DNA of 18,497 bases. Origin: Actinobacteria bacterium UBA7422 (GTDB taxonomy: Bacteria; Actinomycetota; Actinomycetes; S36-B12). The DNA is taken from NCBI GenBank assembly GCA_002469525.1, contig DKME01000162.1, forward strand, positions 1 through 18,497. Reading direction: 5' to 3'. Position 1 is the stretch's first letter; each line of letters starts with the position of its first letter. A program made the translations under genes and the position numbers. The notes below the pieces were generated by a model, which saw nothing but the letters and a program-made list of their open reading frames with translations, was not told the origin of the DNA and ran no database searches. Shown here in pieces: positions 14,800 to 18,497 of this stretch.

Positions 14800-15863
14800 G
14801 GCTTGTCGTTATTGCGGGTGCAATTGCGACCTTGGTGTCATTTCTTGGCACCCCGCTGTTGATCAATCTATTGCGTAAGCACGGATACTCGCAAGCCATT
14901 CGAGCTTCGCGTGAAGGTGAGATCTACCCCGCCCATGAAGGAAAACGTGGGACACCTTCGATGGGTGGCCTGGCAATTATTATTGCGGTCCTTGCCGGGT
15001 ATTTTCTGACACACTTATTGACCTGGCGTCCCGTATCAATTGGAGCATTGCTGGTTCTATATCTGATGGTTGGATTAGGCCTAGTCGGAATGGCTGACGA
15101 CTATCTGAAAATATTTAAGCAACGGAGCACTGGTCTCCGAGCGCGGACCAAGTTGATTGGTCAGGCCGTCGTTGCATTTTCATTTGCCTATCTGTCGGTT
15201 CAATTCAGGGACGAATCGGGCAACACGGCCGCTTCCATGGCCATTTCATTTGTTCGGGATACAAATTTTGTTCTACCTTTGGGACTTTTTTTATTGTGGG
15301 TGTGGTTCTTGGTAACAGCCACAACGAATGGTGTCAATCTCACCGATGGTCTCGATGGACTAGCCGTTGGTGCGGCGATTATGAGTTTCTTGGCGTATGT
15401 GCTGCTCGCGATCTGGCAGTACGGCCAAAATTGTGCGTTTGAAGTCACCGAATTTTGCTACAACACGCAAAATCCACTTGACCTCGCCATGGTCGCTGCC
15501 GCAACCGCTGGCGCGAGTTTTGGTTTTCTTTGGTTCAACACTTCACCGGCTCGTATCTTCATGGGAGACACGGGCTCCCTCGCACTTGGTGGCGGAATTG
15601 CTGGATTGGCAATCCTCACACGTACTGAATTACTGCTTCCGTTAATCGCTGGACTATTCCTGATCACCACCTTGTCTGTGATCGGGCAGGTTGGTTCCTT
15701 CAAGTTGACCGGAAAACGCATTTTTCGAATGGCTCCACTGCACCATCACTTTGAAATGCTCGGATGGCCAGAGATCCAAATTGTTGTCCGATTTTGGATT
15801 ATTCAAGGACTTTGCATTGGGGCAGGGCTAACGATCTTCTATGCTGAATGGGTTCGAGCTTGA
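14796..15863 (+). CDS. mraY: Phospho-MurNAc-pentapeptide translocase MraY
   Basis: 355 residues with about ten hydrophobic segments, the usual MraY topology and length. MraY transfers phospho-MurNAc-pentapeptide from UDP to undecaprenyl phosphate in the membrane, making lipid I. Conserved loops: 'GTPSMGG' (52-58), 'MADDYLK' with its acidic pair, 'TTNGVNLTDGLDGLAVG' (about 175-192), 'PARIFMGDTGSLALGG' and 'APLHHHFEMLGW' (His-rich loop near the C-terminus). A good ribosome binding site, AGGGAG, ends 4 bases before the ATG, and the first bases overlap the murF stop (ATGA). Confidence 0.97.
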   Translation: MRLVVIAGAIATLVSFLGTPLLINLLRKHGYSQAIRASREGEIYPAHEGKRGTPSMGGLAIIIAVLAGYFLTHLLTWRPVSIGALLVLYLMVGLGLVGMADDYLKIFKQRSTGLRARTKLIGQAVVAFSFAYLSVQFRDESGNTAASMAISFVRDTNFVLPLGLFLLWVWFLVTATTNGVNLTDGLDGLAVGAAIMSFLAYVLLAIWQYGQNCAFEVTEFCYNTQNPLDLAMVAAATAGASFGFLWFNTSPARIFMGDTGSLALGGGIAGLAILTRTELLLPLIAGLFLITTLSVIGQVGSFKLTGKRIFRMAPLHHHFEMLGWPEIQIVVRFWIIQGLCIGAGLTIFYAEWVRA

Positions 15864-17326
15864 TGCGCAATCTCGATGTTTTTGACTCCAAGGATGCCAA
15901 TTGGTCTTCCTTAAACGTCGGTATTCTCGGGCTTGGGATCGCTGGTTTTGCCGCCGCTGACGCGCTTATGCAATTGGGTGCCCAGGTGAGCATCGTCGAT
16001 TCAGGTTCCTCAGAATCTGTCAGTGAGCGCGCCGACATACTTGGCTCGCTAGGGGCGGCTACTTTCCTCAATGCAAAGACACTCCCTGACCAAAATCTGG
16101 ACCTGGTTGTTACCTCACCGGGTTTAATACCGAGTCACCACTTCCACAGGCAAGCCGGGCTGCTGGGAATCCCGATCTGGGGCGAGCTTGAGTTGGCATG
16201 GAGAATCCGTCCGCGAAGGGGCGCAGCCCAATGGCTTTGTGTAACTGGAACTAACGGGAAAACCACCACAACCCTCATGCTGGATTCCATATTGCGCGCC
16301 TCTGGGTTGCGATCTGAGGCAGCAGGCAATATCGGGCATTCACTTGTGGGCGTCGTCATGCATGACGAACTTGACGTAATCGCTGTTGAAGTTGGGGCAC
16401 CACAATTGCCATTTGTCCACAACATGAGCCCGTGGGCGTCCACCTGTTTAAACATTGCCCCAGACCATGTTGATCACTTCGGTGACTTCAATCATTATGC
16501 CAAGGCGAAGGCGCGGATTTATGAACGAACCCAATTCGCGGCGGTGTTCAACTGCCACGACGAATCCACTCGTTCCATGGTTGAGGACGCTGACGTCATT
16601 GACGGTTGTCGAGCAATCGGCTACACACGTGGTGTTCCCGGCCTAAGTGAATTGGGGGTCGTCGACGGAGCACTTGTTGACAGGGCATTTGTGGCTAATC
16701 GGATGGATTACGCGCAAGAACTCGCATTGGTGTCCGATGTTCATCCGGCAGGTGGACACAATCTGGAAAATGCACTGGCCGCGGCGGCTCTGGCTCGGGC
16801 ATTCGGAACTCTCGACTCCGAGGAATCCAATCGAGTGTCGCCGTCAGCCGTGCGAGCCGGACTGCAAGGTTTTGCCCCGGCGCCGCATCGAAACGCCATT
16901 GTCGCCCAGGAAGGCGGCGTCACCTACATTGACGATTCGAAAGCGACAAATGCGCACGCCGCGCACATGTCGCTCGCTACACATGCTTCGGTGATCTGGA
17001 TCGCTGGGGGGCTTGCCAAAGGGCAGGAATTTGATGAACTGGTAGCGGCCAACGCAGTTCGGTTAAAGATGGTAATCCTGATGGGAACGGATGCTGAGGT
17101 GATCGCTAACGCCCTCGGCCGACACGCCCCAAATGTCCCAGTAATCACACTGGCCACTAGAGACACTAGTGCTATGACCGAGGCCGTCCGGATTGCTCAT
17201 CAACGAGCGGTAAGTGGAGACACTGTCGTGTTGGCTCCCGGTTGTGCTTCCTGGGACATGTTTACCGACTATTCCCACCGTGGTGAAGTGTTCTCCGGCG
17301 CGGTTGAACGCGAGTTGAGGATCTAG
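15863..17326 (+). CDS. murD: UDP-MurNAc-L-alanine: D-glutamate ligase MurD
   Basis: 487 residues from the ATG at 15863, which overlaps the mraY stop as TGATG. Another ATG five codons upstream (15848) is in frame, but coupling favours the second. An N-terminal Rossmann-like domain begins with 'VGILGLGIAGFAAADAL' (19-35). P-loop 'VTGTNGKTTTT' (127-137); 'NIAPDHVDHFGDFNHYAKAKARIY' (197-220), with the Lys usually carbamylated; 'YIDDSKATNAHAA'; 'GGLAKGQEF'; 'LAPGCASWDMFTDYSHRGEVF' at the end. MurD adds D-Glu to UDP-MurNAc-L-Ala. One segment is odd: the place normally occupied by 'ELSSFQL' reads 'EVGAPQL' (176-182). The stop shares one base with the ftsW GTG. Confidence 0.95.
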   Translation: MRNLDVFDSKDANWSSLNVGILGLGIAGFAAADALMQLGAQVSIVDSGSSESVSERADILGSLGAATFLNAKTLPDQNLDLVVTSPGLIPSHHFHRQAGLLGIPIWGELELAWRIRPRRGAAQWLCVTGTNGKTTTTLMLDSILRASGLRSEAAGNIGHSLVGVVMHDELDVIAVEVGAPQLPFVHNMSPWASTCLNIAPDHVDHFGDFNHYAKAKARIYERTQFAAVFNCHDESTRSMVEDADVIDGCRAIGYTRGVPGLSELGVVDGALVDRAFVANRMDYAQELALVSDVHPAGGHNLENALAAAALARAFGTLDSEESNRVSPSAVRAGLQGFAPAPHRNAIVAQEGGVTYIDDSKATNAHAAHMSLATHASVIWIAGGLAKGQEFDELVAANAVRLKMVILMGTDAEVIANALGRHAPNVPVITLATRDTSAMTEAVRIAHQRAVSGDTVVLAPGCASWDMFTDYSHRGEVFSGAVERELRI

Positions 17327-18497
17327 TGTCAGTCATTGCTCGGGCTCGATCTGGGGGATTGCATAAGGTCTCTGAGTCTTACAAGAAATCTCGCTTCGCA
17401 CTACTTGCAGAACACCCACTAAGTACCTACTACTTGATCATGGGTTCGACAATGTTATTGCTTGGTCTCGGAATGGTCATGGTGCTGTCAGCCTCGTCGG
17501 TCGAAAGTGTTCGAGTTTTTGGCTCGGCTTACACTCTCGCGCAACGCCAGGCACTCTTTGCCGTTGGTGGAGCTATCGCATTAATTTTTGCAGCACGCTC
17601 GTCAATTCAATTCTGGCGCAAGAGTGCGTGGGTTTTCCTCGCAATCGCTTTTGGTCTCCTACTTGCCGTTCTTGTAATCGGAGTTGAGGTCGCAGGGCAG
17701 AAAAACTGGATTGAAATATTCGGTCCATTCCGACTTCAGCCAAGTGAATTTGCCAAGCTGGCTCTTGTGATCTGGGGTGCAGAAGTGCTGACCCGCAAGG
17801 ATCGACATATTCCTACGTGGAGAAATATCTTGGTACCGATTGTTCCCGTCGCCGTGATCATGATGATCCTTGTTCTCCTGGAAGGCGATTTTGGAAACAC
17901 GCTCATGTTGGCTGCTATTTTGTGTGGCATCCTTTTTGCGGCTGGAATCCCGGTGCGATTGTTTGCAATTTTCGGTGCGGTCGGTTTTTTTGCAGTATGG
18001 GCTTTGACGCTCGCGGCCCCCTACCGCATGGAACGAATCACGAACTGGCTAGACCCCGAGTCAGACCGGCTCGGCTTCGGTTGGCAGGTAAGCCAAGGGC
18101 AATATGCACTCGGCACGGGCGGAGTGTGGGGAGTCGGTCTTGGTGGGAGCCGCGAAAAATGGGGGTCACTGCCAGAGGCGCACACTGACTTCATTTTCCC
18201 TGTGATCGGTGAAGAATTGGGGCTGGTGGGTACTTCCGCAGTCCTACTCCTTTTCGGAATCCTGGCGTTTTCAATTTTCCGTCTCAGCAGGAACTCCAAA
18301 GAACCTTTTGTTCGGCTAGCCGCGGCGGGTGTGGGATCCTGGATCGTCATCCAGGCGGTGATCAACATAGGCGCTGTTCTGGGCCTTCTCCCTGTAACCG
18401 GCGTACCGCTGCCTTTGGTGTCATACGGTGGTTCATCGCTTGTTCCAACTTTGATTTCTATTGGTATGTTGTTGGCGTGCGCGCGCAATGAACCTGG
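17326..18497 (+). CDS. ftsW: Septal peptidoglycan glycosyltransferase FtsW, 3' end cut by window edge
   Basis: GTG at 17326 overlaps the murD stop by one base (TAGTG). The frame is open for 390 codons to the window edge. It belongs to the SEDS family: many membrane spans, 'GQKNWIEIFGPFRLQPSEFAKLALVIWGAEVL', 'LLEGDFGNTLML', 'WLDPESDRLGFGWQVSQGQYALGTGGVWGVGLGGSREKW', 'LPEAHTDFIFPVIGEELGLVG', and 'VTGVPLPLVSYGGSSLV' close to the C-terminal end of the conserved core. FtsW polymerises glycan strands from lipid II together with FtsI. Almost all of the conserved core is present; only the last span and the tail are missing. The order suggests murG next, but that lies outside the window. Confidence 0.96.
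   Translation, partial: MSVIARARSGGLHKVSESYKKSRFALLAEHPLSTYYLIMGSTMLLLGLGMVMVLSASSVESVRVFGSAYTLAQRQALFAVGGAIALIFAARSSIQFWRKSAWVFLAIAFGLLLAVLVIGVEVAGQKNWIEIFGPFRLQPSEFAKLALVIWGAEVLTRKDRHIPTWRNILVPIVPVAVIMMILVLLEGDFGNTLMLAAILCGILFAAGIPVRLFAIFGAVGFFAVWALTLAAPYRMERITNWLDPESDRLGFGWQVSQGQYALGTGGVWGVGLGGSREKWGSLPEAHTDFIFPVIGEELGLVGTSAVLLLFGILAFSIFRLSRNSKEPFVRLAAAGVGSWIVIQAVINIGAVLGLLPVTGVPLPLVSYGGSSLVPTLISIGMLLACARNEP

Noticed and set aside
15848..15862. Upstream ATG for murD at 15848
   Set aside because: Five extra residues with no ribosome binding site; the TGATG overlap at 15861-15865 is the more usual coupled start. Not excluded.

Overview
The window looks like chromosomal DNA of an actinobacterium with moderate GC and very tightly packed genes. 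The evidence is gene content. There is an actinobacterial-order division/cell-wall (dcw) cluster, a structured leader resembling the actinobacterial mraW RNA motif upstream of rsmH, a MurE with the meso-diaminopimelate signature, a HelD-type RNA polymerase-associated motor ATPase, and an RDD protein paired with a 'VDxNxIV' repeat protein. The genus cannot be told from the sequence. A streamlined planktonic (freshwater or marine) actinobacterium is a reasonable guess and no more than that.

Layout, left part (1-7463), a set of apparently unrelated housekeeping or envelope genes. The 5' part of a secretory-lipase-like gene (minus strand, cut by the window edge) is divergent from an overlapping pair: a repeat protein of unknown role and an RDD membrane protein. 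These converge on two tandem DUF202 membrane proteins (minus). A small exported protein (plus) converges on a HelD-like gene (minus). Divergent from HelD is a fusion of a 4'-phosphopantetheinyl transferase domain with a DUF3293 domain (plus), which converges on a DUF3048 (YerB-like) lipoprotein (minus). The three convergent junctions are 4 bp apart or overlap by 4 bp, so no intrinsic terminator fits between them.

Right part (7530-18497), the dcw operon, all plus strand: mraZ, a structured RNA leader, a 47-residue small membrane ORF, rsmH, ftsL-like, ftsI, murE, murF, mraY, murD, ftsW (cut at the right edge). From rsmH onward the genes overlap by 1-8 bp or are 1-30 bp apart, so translational coupling is likely. 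A run of TGG-type boxes in 10-bp register over a TTGACT/TATTGT promoter upstream of mraZ fits autoregulation by MraZ. MurE and MurF extend UDP-MurNAc-dipeptide to the pentapeptide, MraY moves it to the lipid carrier, MurD catalyses an earlier step (D-Glu addition), FtsW and FtsI polymerise and cross-link septal wall, and FtsL links them to the divisome.

Most likely to be new: the 47-residue membrane ORF between the RNA leader and rsmH, the unusually long phased MraZ-box array, the PPTase-DUF3293 fusion, and the repeat protein coupled to RDD. No mobile elements, CRISPR arrays, tRNA or rRNA genes were seen.
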